Assembly (NCBI RefSeq): GCF_003058085.1
Contig: NZ_QBUD01000001.1
Coordinates: 310,001-374,000, forward strand
Source of the DNA: Yoonia sediminilitoris
Lineage (GTDB): Bacteria > Pseudomonadota > Alphaproteobacteria > Rhodobacterales > Rhodobacteraceae
DNA length: 64,000 bases
Direction: 5' to 3'
Each line of letters starts with the position of its first letter. Position 1 is the stretch's first letter. Made by a program: the position numbers and the translations under genes. Below, piece after piece: positions 16,864 to 25,784 of the stretch. The notes under the pieces are model-generated. The model was not told the DNA's origin and made no database searches. It worked only from the letters and a program-made list of their open reading frames with translations.

Positions 16864-16967
16864 GCAGCCCCCGACCCTCCCGTCGCACCAGAGGCACGCC
16901 AATTGAATACGGCATGCCTTCGGCATGACGGGAGGGGGCTTCACCCCCACCCAGGATCGGGGGCTGC
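16864..16967. repeat. long imperfect inverted repeat upstream of parE
   Basis: The left arm (16864-16884) is the reverse complement of two blocks on the right, GACGGGAGGG (16927-16936) and TCGGGGGCTGC (16957-16967), which are separated by a 20-base insertion. Between the arms lies a small hairpin, CATGCC/GGCATG (16913-16927). The block resembles the GC-rich intergenic palindromes common in this group. It lies between the start of parE and the 3' end of the monooxygenase gene. Confidence 0.65.
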
Positions 16968-17005
16968 CCTTTGTTTAATGCACGAAGGGTGAGGCTGGCG
17001 TTGTT

Positions 17006-18808
17006 CTACCGCCCCAGATGGTGCACCTCCTGCAGTCCGTAGACGGGCGTGTCGATCCCTTCCATGCGCGCCTTGAGTTGCAGCGACAGGAATTGCGAGT
17101 AGTGCCGTGACTGGTGCAGGTTGCCGCCGTGGAACCAGAGTGCCTCTTGCTGGGTCGGTTTCCACATGTTGCGCTGCTCGCCCTCCCAAGGACCGGGGTC
17201 CTTGGGTGTGTCAGAGCCGAGCCCCCAGACCTTGCCCACCTTGTCGGCGGTTTCCTGATCGACCAGATCCGCGACCCAGCCGTTCATCGACCCGTATCCG
17301 GTGGCATATACGATCAGGTCGGCCTCCAGCTTGGTGCCGTCGTCAAGAATGACGCCGTCCTCGACCACCTCGGTCACTTGACCGGCCTTGAGCTTGATCT
17401 TGCCGTCGATGATTAACTGGCTGGCGCCCACGTCGATGTAATAGCCCGACCCGCGCCGCAGGTATTTCATGAACAGGCCCGACCCGTCAGCGCCCCAGTC
17501 AAGCTGGAACCCTGCCTTTTCAAGTCCTGCGTAGAAGTCCGCGTCAACTTCCTTGATCTTGTCATACACAGGGATCTGGAACTCATGCAAAATCGCGTAG
17601 GGCAGGGAGGCAAAGATCATGTCGGCCTTTTGCGTCGTGACGCCCGCAGCAACCGCCCGTTCGGAATAAAGATCGCCGAGGCCGATTTCCATCAGCGGTT
17701 CTGACCGCACGATGTGGGTCGATGATCGCTGCACCATGGTCACATCAACGTCGCCTTCCCACAGGGCGGCGCAGATATCGTGGGCCGAGTTGTTCGAGCC
17801 AATGACAACGGCCTTTTTGCCCTTGTAGGCATCGGGGCCGGGGTGCTGGCTGGAGTGTTGCTGGTCGCCTTTGAATTTATCCATGCCGGGAAAGTCGGGC
17901 ATGTTCGGTTTGGCGGACATGCCGGTGGCAAAGACAAGTTGCTTGGGGTGCAACGTCACCTGTTCGCCGTCACGATCAACGGTGACGGTCCATTCTTTCT
18001 TGTCCTCGTCAAAGCTGGCCTTCTGGACGGTGGATCTGGTCCAGTAATTCAGTTCCATCACCTTGGTATACATTTCCAGCCAATCGCCCAGCTTGTCCTT
18101 GGGGGCAAAGACCGGCCAGTTCGGCGGGAACGGCAGATAAGGCAGGTGGTCGTACCAGACCGGGTCATGCAGGCACAGCGATTTGTAGCGGTTGCGCCAA
18201 CTGTCGCCGGGGCGGTCGTTTTTTTCCACGATGATCGTGGGCACACCCAACTGCCGCAGCCGCGCGCCAAGCGCTATGCCACCCTGACCGCCGCCGATGA
18301 TGACGGTGTAGGGCTGTGTGGTGTAGCCCAGTTCGGCCTGTTCCTTTTCACGCTCTTCCGCCCAAGACATGCGGCCCTTGCCCGCACCATGTTTGGCCCC
18401 CAACGGGCGGTCGTAGCCCATAGGTTCCTCGTGACCTTTGAGTTCGGTCATGGATGTCAGTAAGGTCCAGATCTTGCCGTCGCGCAGGCGAAGCAGGCCG
18501 TAACCGCGCGCTACGTCGGTTTCAAAGGTGATCCATGCGGTTGTGATGCCGCCTTCTTCCGTGGCGGTCTCGCCTTCGGCCAATGCCCAGGCACCGGGTT
18601 TGGTGTGGGACAATTGCGCGGTCAGCATATCGCGGACCTGATCGGGCCCCTCCATCGTGCGGATATTCCATGTAAAGCTGACCAGATCGCGCCAGTAGCA
18701 ATCATCAACAAACATTGCTGTGGCGGCGTCAATGTCGTGCGTGGTGAGTGCCGCGCCAAATTCATTCAGAAATTGTGTCACCTGGTCGTTCGTCGTTGTG
18801 TCAAGCAC
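17006..18808 (-). CDS. flavin-dependent monooxygenase with N-terminal NTF2/SnoaL-like domain
   Basis: This 600-residue protein starts at GTG 18808, preceded by GGGGAGGAAG; a longer reading to 18895 lacks a ribosome site. The first 120 residues form an NTF2/SnoaL-like cone (FGAALTTHDIDAATAMFVDDCYWRDL...). The rest is a FAD/NAD(P)H monooxygenase of the FMO/Baeyer-Villiger kind: YTVIIGGGQGGIALGARLRQLG, GDSWRNRYKSLCLHDP, then the NADPH site KKAVVIGSNNSAHDI, then DLIVYATGYG. Proteins of this fused type occur widely in proteobacteria, often annotated as flavin-binding monooxygenase or indole-pyruvate monooxygenase-like. The substrate is unknown. Confidence 0.85.
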   Translation of the reverse strand: MLDTTTNDQVTQFLNEFGAALTTHDIDAATAMFVDDCYWRDLVSFTWNIRTMEGPDQVRDMLTAQLSHTKPGAWALAEGETATEEGGITTAWITFETDVARGYGLLRLRDGKIWTLLTSMTELKGHEEPMGYDRPLGAKHGAGKGRMSWAEEREKEQAELGYTTQPYTVIIGGGQGGIALGARLRQLGVPTIIVEKNDRPGDSWRNRYKSLCLHDPVWYDHLPYLPFPPNWPVFAPKDKLGDWLEMYTKVMELNYWTRSTVQKASFDEDKKEWTVTVDRDGEQVTLHPKQLVFATGMSAKPNMPDFPGMDKFKGDQQHSSQHPGPDAYKGKKAVVIGSNNSAHDICAALWEGDVDVTMVQRSSTHIVRSEPLMEIGLGDLYSERAVAAGVTTQKADMIFASLPYAILHEFQIPVYDKIKEVDADFYAGLEKAGFQLDWGADGSGLFMKYLRRGSGYYIDVGASQLIIDGKIKLKAGQVTEVVEDGVILDDGTKLEADLIVYATGYGSMNGWVADLVDQETADKVGKVWGLGSDTPKDPGPWEGEQRNMWKPTQQEALWFHGGNLHQSRHYSQFLSLQLKARMEGIDTPVYGLQEVHHLGR

Positions 18809-19100
18809 AGTGCTTCCTCCCCTTTTGTCAGGGGAAACAGTGCCGCAGGACGATGCAAAACGCCACCAAGACGAAAGTCTGTCACATTGGGACACGCATG
18901 CAGCGAACAGGGCGGCCGTCGCATCGGTCCCGAAGAGACATTTGGTCAGTCGTCAGTAAAGATCTGTGTGCCGATTTGTCAGCTTTGCGGGACAAAGCGC
19001 CATTCAGACAACGCGGCTGAATGGCAGCTTTCAGAACAGTCACCATACAATGCGTTTGCCATCTCAAAAAGACGCAAAAACAAGTCTGACCCTCGCGTGG
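18809..19100. other. intergenic region without recognised feature
   Basis: About 290 bases lie between the monooxygenase start and the end of the small SnoaL-like gene, both on the minus strand. No gene was recognised. The promoter of the monooxygenase presumably lies here. Confidence 0.4.
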
Positions 19101-19493
19101 CTACTTGCCTTCGGCCTGCCGCCCGTAATCCTCGGCATCAAACCACCCACGAGACGCTTTGACCTTGAGATCGTCACCAACCTCCCACTCTTCCCAGCCC
19201 CGAATGTTCAATGGATTTCCACTGTTTGCATCGTGGCCAGTGAATGTCCAAATGAAAATAACATGATTTCCTGCACAACGCACATCATCACAGGAAAGCG
19301 TCAAGTCCGGGACGTCCGCATAAAAGCCTGCGGCCATGTCCTGAACGCGCGACCGACCGCTCCATGGGTCGCCATTATTAATTATGATTTCCCCATCTTC
19401 TGCAAAGAAAGAGGCTACCGCCTCTGCGGATTTAGAGTTCCAAGCTGCTGTATAATCTGCCGCCATCTTGGCCACGGCTTGCACATCAATCAT
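19101..19493 (-). CDS. NTF2/SnoaL-like small protein
   Basis: This is a 130-residue single-domain cone protein: KMAADYTAAWNSKSAEAVASFFAEDGEIIINNGDPWSGR, followed by VPDLTLSCDDVRCAGNHVIFIWTFTGHD, characteristic of the SnoaL/nuclear-transport-factor-2 fold. The start was set at ATG 19493, which has GGAAAGGTGA just upstream; a longer frame reaches 19649 but is unlikely. Such proteins are isomerases, hydrolases or ligand binders, and the specific role is unknown. A related domain forms the N-terminus of the neighbouring monooxygenase, encoded downstream on the same strand. Confidence 0.75.
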   Translation of the reverse strand: MIDVQAVAKMAADYTAAWNSKSAEAVASFFAEDGEIIINNGDPWSGRSRVQDMAAGFYADVPDLTLSCDDVRCAGNHVIFIWTFTGHDANSGNPLNIRGWEEWEVGDDLKVKASRGWFDAEDYGRQAEGK

Positions 19494-19705
19494 CGCGTCA
19501 CCTTTCCAAATTAACATGCCAAGACCATGACATTCAGTTTTATCAAGTCCAGAGAAATCTAATTTCAGTACCGCACAGAGGATGTGGCCTGCGATAGCCG
19601 CCATTTGACACATCAAAGAAAGCGGCCACACCGGGCGCGCGGCGGACATGCATTGCGTCTTGCATCATGGGCTGTGAGGGGCGTGCTCCGGCTGGGGGCC
19701 AGTTT

Positions 19706-20989
19706 TCATTCGCCTGCTGATTTCGTTTCAAACCTGAGCCCAAAGGCACTGCGCGGCCGAAAGCCTTTCCAATATGTATGGTCGTCTGTGGGGTTGCCTG
19801 CGTCATCGTGCGACCAGACGGCAGCGTTTCCGTCAGGCACAAGGTCAAAATAGGCGGCCTTGCCTTCATCGCCTTTGAGGTGCAGGTCAAGATAGCCGGT
19901 GACGAAATGCTGGCTGACGTTGTTCATTCTGGTCGTATCCCAGACCGCGTCTGCATAGTGCCCAAAGGGGAACCAGCCGTCAGCGGCGGGCAGGTCATAG
20001 GTTTCAACCGGGGCGGGCATTGGGGCGCCTGCGTTGTGGTTGGCGTTTTCAAAGGTCAGCAGGTGCCGCCTTGTGTTTTTGGTGTCGTCAAAGATGCCGC
20101 GGATTGCGTCATAGATCGACACATCATCGACACTGCCCGCGATCAGCATCAGCGGCTTTTCGATCCCCGACCAGCTGTCCGCGTCCCAAAAACCGGTGTT
20201 GTTGCCCCATGGCCCGAAGGCCACGAAGGCTTTGACGCGCGGGTCTTGCAGTTGCGCGTGGCTGTCAGTGCCCATCATGTTGCGTTCCAGCAGCCCCTGC
20301 GGTGCGCCCCATGAATATTCCGTGCTGGCTTGCGTGACGCCCGCACCGGCATAGATCAGCGCCCCGTAGCCGCCCATGGAATAGCCGATGATGGCGATGT
20401 TGTCGGATTGGATAATTTGCCCCAGATCACCCTCAAGTGCGCCCATCCGATCAATGACAAAACGCTGGTCCCATGGCCTGTTCACAAGCGTGGACCCAAA
20501 GGCGGTCTGGTCATCATAGGTGCTGTCGCGGTGGTCAATAGAGGCCACGACGTAGCCCTTGGAGGCAAGGTTTTCACCTAGCGGCGACATCAGGAAACGG
20601 TTGCCCGGATAGCCGTGAGATATAATCACCAGCGGGAACGTCCGGCTGGTGTCCGGGTCTGCGTCGCGGGCGGCTTGCCCTGTCAGGGTCGCCTTTGTTA
20701 CCCCGTCGCGCACGATAGCTGTCATGGTGCCGCCGGGTGTGATTGAGTCTTTGGCCGGATACCAGACTTCGACGGTCAGGGTCCGGTCATAACGGGCGAT
20801 GTCGCCTTCTGCTTCGGTGTTGACCACGTCAATCTGATCGCGGTTGGTGAATTGCAGGGTCGTGACGCCGATTTTGTGGTCGCCGTAGTGCGCAAGTTCC
20901 GGTGCATCGGGGCGCACGATGTCGATCCGGTTTTCGGCGCTGGCGGCTGTCGCGGCCAAAAGACCAAGGGCTGTGGGAAGTGCGCGCAT
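19706..20989 (-). CDS. exported alpha/beta hydrolase (dienelactone hydrolase / PAF-acetylhydrolase-like)
   Basis: This 427-residue protein has a signal peptide (MRALPTALGLLAATAASA, cleavage likely after ASA), so it acts in the periplasm or outside. The alpha/beta hydrolase core is clear: FPLVIISHGYPGNRF (oxyanion region), nucleophile elbow AIIGYSMGGYGALI, a late acidic residue in LMLIAGSVDDVS and His in FENANHNAG. The two-step Ser-Asp-His hydrolase would cleave an ester or lipid substrate that cannot be named. It is divergent from the epimerase gene, with about 115 bases between them. Confidence 0.8.
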   Translation of the reverse strand: MRALPTALGLLAATAASAENRIDIVRPDAPELAHYGDHKIGVTTLQFTNRDQIDVVNTEAEGDIARYDRTLTVEVWYPAKDSITPGGTMTAIVRDGVTKATLTGQAARDADPDTSRTFPLVIISHGYPGNRFLMSPLGENLASKGYVVASIDHRDSTYDDQTAFGSTLVNRPWDQRFVIDRMGALEGDLGQIIQSDNIAIIGYSMGGYGALIYAGAGVTQASTEYSWGAPQGLLERNMMGTDSHAQLQDPRVKAFVAFGPWGNNTGFWDADSWSGIEKPLMLIAGSVDDVSIYDAIRGIFDDTKNTRRHLLTFENANHNAGAPMPAPVETYDLPAADGWFPFGHYADAVWDTTRMNNVSQHFVTGYLDLHLKGDEGKAAYFDLVPDGNAAVWSHDDAGNPTDDHTYWKGFRPRSAFGLRFETKSAGE

Positions 20990-21105
20990 CTGTCGGCTCC
21001 TGCATGGCGTTCGCGTTCGGTGTTCAGGCTAGCGGTGCCGGAACCGGATGAACAGCGTTGAACTTCCCTGTTGACGGGCTAGGGTGGCGGCAAACGGAGG
21101 GTGAC

Positions 21106-21987
21106 ATGCGGATTTTCTTTACTGGTGGCAGTGGCAAGGCAGGCAAATGGGCGATCCGGCATTTGCAGGCGCAGGGGCATGTCGTGGTGAATATCGACAA
21201 ACAGCCGTCAGGGCTCGATTGCTCAGAACTGCTGGTTGATCTGTGTGATGCGGGGCAGGTGATCGGCGCAATGTCGCAATATGCCGATTTTCACGAGCTT
21301 GAGCCCGGCACAGGTGTGCCCAAATATGACGCTGTGGTGCATTTCGCAGCCGTCCCCCGTGTGATGATTGGCACCGATGGTGAATGTTTCCGTCAGAATA
21401 CACTGTCGACCTATAATGTGGTCGAGGCGGCCGTAAAGCTGGGCGTGCCCAAGATCATCTTTGCAAGCTCCGAGACGACCTATGGCGTTTGTTTTGCAGA
21501 TGGCGAGGTCAAGCCCGACTATGTGCCTGTGGATGAAGAGCACCCGACGGTGCCGCACGACAGCTATGCCATGTCCAAGGTTTGCAACGAGGCCACGGGC
21601 CGGTCGTTTCAGGCGCGCTCGGGGGCGGATATCTATGGGTTACGCATCAACAATGTGATTGAGCCGCACGAGTACGCCGAAAATTTCCCCGCCTTCATGA
21701 AGGACCCCGGCCTGCGCCGCCGCAATATATTCGCCTATATTGATGCCCGCGATCTGGGTCATATGGTGGATTGCTGCCTGAAAACCGATGGTCTGGGTTA
21801 TGAGGTTTTTAATGTGTCTAACGACGATATGTCGGTGGGGATCACATCGGACGCGGTCATCGCGCAGTTCTACCCCGATGTTCCGGTAAAGCGTGACATG
21901 CGCCCGGACGAAACATTTTATGCCAATGACAAGGCCAAGCGCATGGTCGGCTTTGCGCCGCAGCATTCATGGCGTGATGTGCTGTAA
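21106..21987 (+). CDS. NAD-dependent epimerase/dehydratase (extended SDR)
   Basis: This 293-residue extended short-chain dehydrogenase/reductase has the N-terminal cofactor motif MRIFFTGGSGKAGKWAIRHL, the active-site Ser in FASSETTYG and YxxxK in YAMSK. It probably modifies a nucleotide sugar or related carbonyl compound. The start at 21106 is supported by GGAGG six bases upstream; the frame also extends to 21058 without a ribosome site. Its stop overlaps the start of the 2-oxoglutarate oxygenase gene (TAATG), so the two are translationally coupled and may act on one pathway. Confidence 0.82.
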   Translation: MRIFFTGGSGKAGKWAIRHLQAQGHVVVNIDKQPSGLDCSELLVDLCDAGQVIGAMSQYADFHELEPGTGVPKYDAVVHFAAVPRVMIGTDGECFRQNTLSTYNVVEAAVKLGVPKIIFASSETTYGVCFADGEVKPDYVPVDEEHPTVPHDSYAMSKVCNEATGRSFQARSGADIYGLRINNVIEPHEYAENFPAFMKDPGLRRRNIFAYIDARDLGHMVDCCLKTDGLGYEVFNVSNDDMSVGITSDAVIAQFYPDVPVKRDMRPDETFYANDKAKRMVGFAPQHSWRDVL

Positions 21988-22922
21988 TGTCTTTTTCAAC
22001 TTTCAATCTGGCCGCTTTCGAGACCGCGCATCAAGATGCACGCCACGTCCTTGCAACCGATCTTGACCGTATCTGTCGTGACACCGGATTTTTGCTGTTG
22101 GAAGGGCACGGTGTCGCGCAGTCCACCATTGATGATATGTGGGCCGCCGCCACTGCGTTCTTTGCCCAGGATGCCACGGACAAGCGGAAGGTCAGCCCCC
22201 CTTATCAGGGCTATCCTTACGGGTATCTGGGGCCCGAGACCGAAGCGCTTGCCCGCTCAAAGGGCGAAGAGACGCCGCCTGACCTGAAAGAGAGTTTCAA
22301 CGGTGGCCCGCTGGCAGTACCGCAGGATGCAGGCGATGATGCGCGGGCCTTTTGTTATCAGCCAACCCTTTGGCCGGATTTGCCCGGCTTTCGTCCTGCG
22401 TGGGAGGCTTATTATAGCGCGATGGAGGCATTGGCGGCCCGCGTCATGCGCGCCTTTGCCGCCGCGTTGCAGTTGCCGGACGGCTATTTCGCGCCCTTTA
22501 TCGCGCATCCCATTTCTGCCCTGCGGGCTTTGCATTATCCGGCCACGGATACCGCACCTTTGGACAGACAACAGCGGGCGGGGGCCCATACCGATTATGG
22601 GTCACTGACAATCCTTTTGCCGCAACCGGGCCGAAAGGGGCTGCAAGTCATGCGCGATGACAGCTGGATTGATGTGCCCGCACATGAAGGCACTTTTGTC
22701 ATCAACATCGGCGATCTGATGGCGCGCTGGACCGCGGATCGCTGGGTCAGCACGATGCACCGTGTTGTGGCACATCCGGGTCAGCCGCCGCGCCAGTCGC
22801 TTGCCTTTTTCCACCAGCCTGACTGGGATGCTGAAATCACGCCGCTGGATGGGTCTGACACTTATGCGCCTGTGTGCTCGGGCCCTTATCTGATGCAGAA
22901 ATTTCAGGCCACGGGTGTCTGA
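21987..22922 (+). CDS. 2-oxoglutarate/Fe(II) oxygenase, isopenicillin-N-synthase family
   Basis: This 311-residue protein has the N-terminal DIOX_N region (LDRICRDTGFLLLEGHGV) and the C-terminal jelly-roll core. The iron ligands are visible: His and Asp in GAHTDYGSLTILLPQ, and the distal His in STMHRVVAHPG, followed by the Arg-x-Ser pair (RQSLAFF) that binds 2-oxoglutarate. It likely hydroxylates or desaturates a small molecule. It is coupled to the upstream epimerase gene and followed by a degenerate gene pair. Confidence 0.85.
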   Translation: MSFSTFNLAAFETAHQDARHVLATDLDRICRDTGFLLLEGHGVAQSTIDDMWAAATAFFAQDATDKRKVSPPYQGYPYGYLGPETEALARSKGEETPPDLKESFNGGPLAVPQDAGDDARAFCYQPTLWPDLPGFRPAWEAYYSAMEALAARVMRAFAAALQLPDGYFAPFIAHPISALRALHYPATDTAPLDRQQRAGAHTDYGSLTILLPQPGRKGLQVMRDDSWIDVPAHEGTFVINIGDLMARWTADRWVSTMHRVVAHPGQPPRQSLAFFHQPDWDAEITPLDGSDTYAPVCSGPYLMQKFQATGV

Positions 22923-22929
22923 AATGTAG

Positions 22930-23254
22930 CCGCCCGTCGCCGTGATGGATGCCACCTGTGCGCTGTGCAGTTGGGGCGCGCGGATGATCCAACGGCTGGA
23001 CCGCAGCGGCCAAATCAGGATTGCCCCCATTCAGGGGCAGGCAGGTGCCGCATTGATGCGCGCACACGGGCTTGATCCCGTTGATCCCGAAAGCTGGCTG
23101 TTTATCACGAAAGGGCGCGTTTGCCGCGATGCCGATGAAATGATCGCGTTGGGGCAAGCGGTTGGCGGAGTAGGGCATGTGGCCGTGCTTTTGCGCCTCG
23201 TCCCGCGACCTGCGCGCTGCCTGACCTTGCGTTTCAGCCCCGGTTTCTGCCATG
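22930..23254 (+). pseudogene. degenerate thiol-disulfide oxidoreductase, DCC family (DUF393)
   Basis: The frame reads PPVAVMDATCALCSWGARMI... and ends RLVPRPAR, matching DCC-family proteins (normally DGxCxLC). Three defects are visible. The likely ATG (22924) is followed at once by an in-frame TAG. Translation could only restart at GTG 22942 or ATG 22945. After RPAR the frame changes, because the expected end (TCALPDLAFQPRFLP then stop) continues in another frame with about twenty residues missing. The gene is therefore probably dead, although a shortened product of up to 120 residues is formally possible. Confidence 0.6.
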
Positions 23255-23290
23255 AAGGTCGTGGTCATTGGCGGCTATGGCATGTTCTGA
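23252..23290 (+). pseudogene. 12-codon remnant of a saccharopine-dehydrogenase-like gene
   Basis: The reading MKVVVIGGYGMF followed by TGA is exactly the first strand and glycine loop of a saccharopine-dehydrogenase-type NAD(P)-binding protein. Its ATG overlaps the TGA of the displaced DCC reading frame (ATGA), as in an intact operon. Everything after the twelfth codon is missing, so a deletion appears to have removed the gene body. Confidence 0.5.
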
Positions 23291-23507
23291 ATGGCTTGAT
23301 TTGAACCAGGGAATGATCTGCCCCGTTTGGTCGATCGCGGTCACCGATCAGCGGTTGGGAGCCCCGTCGCTGGCACATGATCGCGAGTGTAGGTGCTGAT
23401 TGTGCGCCACCGCAGGCAGCTGGCTCGGGCAGGGGAGATCGACGCCGGATAATCGGGCGCGCCGATGTCACTGGACGGAAGCGATAATCCGACATAAGGC
23501 TGGCGCC

Positions 23508-24872
23508 ATGCAGAAAGTCGCCACCACATATCCTGAGCACGCGCGTGCCGTCTGGGCGCTGGGTATGCCGTTGATTCTGAGCAATCTGGCGCAATTTGCG
23601 ATCCATATTACCGATACGGTCATGCTGGGGTGGTATGATGTGACGGCCTTGGCGGCCTCTACACTAGCCGGCACCATGTTTTTCGTCACCTTTCTCGTGG
23701 GTGCGGGGTTTGCGCAGGCGCTGACGCCGATGGTCGCCGCCGCATCGGAAGCCGGTGACGAGGTACAGGTCAGGCGCGTCACCCGCATGGGGCTGTGGCT
23801 GTCGATTTTTTACGGATTGGCGGTGACGATCCCGTTTTTCTGGGCCGAGGATATCCTGATCGCCATTGGCCAAGACCCGGATGTGTCTGCCATGGCGCAT
23901 ATCTATCTTCAGATTGTGATCTGGCAGATGATCCCTGCGTTGATCGTGATGGCGATGAAGTCGTTTCTGGCAGCGCTTGAGCATACCAGTATCATTCTTT
24001 GGGGCACCATTGGCACGGCAATCATGAATATCTTTGTCAATTACGCGTTGATTTTCGGCAATTGGGGCGCGCCTGAACTGGGCATCAGGGGGGCTGCGAT
24101 TGCGTCACTTGCGGTGACGCTGGTCACTGTGGCGGTACTGGTGATCTATACGCTGCGCACCTTGCCGCAATACCAGCTGTTCCGGAATTTCTGGCGCAGC
24201 GATACCGAAATCATGGCGCGTGTCTTCAGGCTTGGATGGCCGATCGGGCTGACCTCTCTGGCCGAAGGGGGGTTGTTCAGCGCCTCCGCTGTGATGATGG
24301 GCTGGATCGGCGCGATTGAACTTGCCGCGCATGGCATTGCGATCCAGTTGGCGAGCCTGACGTTCATGGTGCATATCGGTTTCAGTCAGGCCGCAACTGT
24401 GCGTGCGGGCCGCGCCTTGGGGCGGATGGATGAAACCGGTCTGCGCACAGGGGGGATTGCGGCGATTGGCATGTCTGCGTTTTTTGCGATGATTACCTCG
24501 GTCATTTTTCTGGCTTTTCCAGAAACGCTTGTATCCTTGTTCATTGACCCCGCAGAGCCTGAGCGCGCCACCCTGTTGCGTGTGGGGGCGAGCCTGGTCA
24601 TGGTTGCGGCCCTGTTCCAGCTTGTTGACGGGGCGCAGGTGATTGCGCTGGGGCTGTTGCGCGGGGTGCAGGATACGACTGTGCCCATGGTGATGGCGAC
24701 CGTCAGCTATTGGATCATTGGATTGCCGGTCAGCTATGTGCTTGGGTTCACGCTGGGCTACGGCGCGGTTGGTTTGTGGCTTGGGCTGGTGATAGGGCTT
24801 CTGGCAGCAGCGATCTTGCTGCTATGGCGCTTCTGGGGCCGGTCTGTGTGTATCGCACCGCGAGCGGCCTAG
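23508..24872 (+). CDS. MATE family efflux transporter
   Basis: This 454-residue protein has about twelve hydrophobic helices in the MATE pattern (LILSNLAQFAIHITDTVMLGWY at the start, GAGFAQALTPMVAAASEAGD, and a second-half repeat beginning RVFRLGWPIGLTSLAEGG). It exports drugs or metabolites in exchange for protons or sodium at the inner membrane. ATG 23508 was chosen because the protein then begins directly before the first membrane helix; longer readings lack support. The gene converges on the Hint-domain gene with four shared bases. The substrate is unknown. Confidence 0.88.
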   Translation: MQKVATTYPEHARAVWALGMPLILSNLAQFAIHITDTVMLGWYDVTALAASTLAGTMFFVTFLVGAGFAQALTPMVAAASEAGDEVQVRRVTRMGLWLSIFYGLAVTIPFFWAEDILIAIGQDPDVSAMAHIYLQIVIWQMIPALIVMAMKSFLAALEHTSIILWGTIGTAIMNIFVNYALIFGNWGAPELGIRGAAIASLAVTLVTVAVLVIYTLRTLPQYQLFRNFWRSDTEIMARVFRLGWPIGLTSLAEGGLFSASAVMMGWIGAIELAAHGIAIQLASLTFMVHIGFSQAATVRAGRALGRMDETGLRTGGIAAIGMSAFFAMITSVIFLAFPETLVSLFIDPAEPERATLLRVGASLVMVAALFQLVDGAQVIALGLLRGVQDTTVPMVMATVSYWIIGLPVSYVLGFTLGYGAVGLWLGLVIGLLAAAILLLWRFWGRSVCIAPRAA

Positions 24873-25690
24873 CGCATCGCGACCAGATCCAGATCGCGCA
24901 TCCGCAAGCGCGGATGCCTGAGCGTGCCAAAGTCAGACAGGTCTTCCTTGTGCGGAAAGAGCGACAGAAACTGTGTCAGCAGGTCGCCCTTCAGACCCAG
25001 CGTGAAAAAGGTGCCCGGATGCAGGCTTTCGACTGCCACGCCGTTGACGGTGATCTTTTCATGTCTGGCAAAGCCCAACTGATACACTCGCACGGGTGCT
25101 ACCGGGCGCAGATCGACAAAGTGGCTGCCGTCAACGAAATCGCGGGCCGGAACAAAGGCGGATTGGCTGCCTGTCAATGTGCGCGCACCGGCGGAGCGAT
25201 GATGCAGTCGCGCCGCGGGGCCAAGCACAAGATCTGCCGCGGGCCGTTGCGGACCCAGCGCGTCGCTTGTTACCCGGACCAGCGTGCTGTTTGCCCCAGC
25301 GGCGCCGTCAGGGTCCGGCATGATGGTGATTGACCCGCGCCACAAAAGCGTTTCCAGCATGCCGTCGGCCGTTTTGACCTGATCGCCGGGCAATAGATCT
25401 TCGGCCGCCATCGGGCCAGTTGCCGTCTGTATGATGGCCCCGTGCCCAAGCGCGCCGAAACAATCCTCGAACGCGGGAAGCGCCGGGGCGCGGCGGCTGA
25501 TCTCTGCGATTTTACCGTGCCCGTCCAGATAGCTGATGTCATATTTGCGCCAACCATGTCTTTCGCGGTGGCTGTGCAAGTCTTTCTCTGATGCGGTGTG
25601 CACGTCACTTGCCGCGCGAGGACACGCGGTTTTCTGTCCGTATGACATGCCGTCTGATCTCGATCTTTTTTTCGCTTTTGCGCCGCGCAA
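24869..25690 (-). CDS. Hint (Hedgehog/intein) domain protein, C-terminal part of a frameshifted gene
   Basis: The bulk is a Hint_2 domain as found in many Rhodobacteraceae: APALPAFEDCFGALGHGAIIQTATGPMAAEDLLPGDQVKTADG, then LGPAARLHHRSAGA and a C-terminal VYQLGFARHEKITVNGVAVESLHPG. In that family it may self-cleave or simply be a structural domain of a secreted protein. The visible in-frame start (25690) has no good ribosome site and the first 60 residues look unlike coding sequence. A proper start with ribosome site is present in another frame at 25784. A one-base slip at seven consecutive T (25666-25672) would join the two. Confidence 0.7.
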   Translation of the reverse strand: MRGAKAKKRSRSDGMSYGQKTACPRAASDVHTASEKDLHSHRERHGWRKYDISYLDGHGKIAEISRRAPALPAFEDCFGALGHGAIIQTATGPMAAEDLLPGDQVKTADGMLETLLWRGSITIMPDPDGAAGANSTLVRVTSDALGPQRPAADLVLGPAARLHHRSAGARTLTGSQSAFVPARDFVDGSHFVDLRPVAPVRVYQLGFARHEKITVNGVAVESLHPGTFFTLGLKGDLLTQFLSLFPHKEDLSDFGTLRHPRLRMRDLDLVAMR

Positions 25691-25784
25691 TCAACTCTTT
25701 GCTTTGTGTGCCCCGGTCCCACGGCATGGGCGTGTCATAGGCTGCAACAGCTGCTTGAAGTGATTTGTGCCAACGATCGTTCAT
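25605..25784 (-). pseudogene. displaced N-terminal part of the Hint-domain gene
   Basis: ATG 25784, with AAGG seven bases upstream, opens MNDRWHKSLQAAVAAYDTPM and continues PWDRGTQSKELIARRKSEKK before ending at 25605 in a different frame from the Hint domain. The A7 run on the coding strand (25666-25672) is the natural slip point. Either the gene is a recent pseudogene, or the base count here is a sequencing error. Confidence 0.5.
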
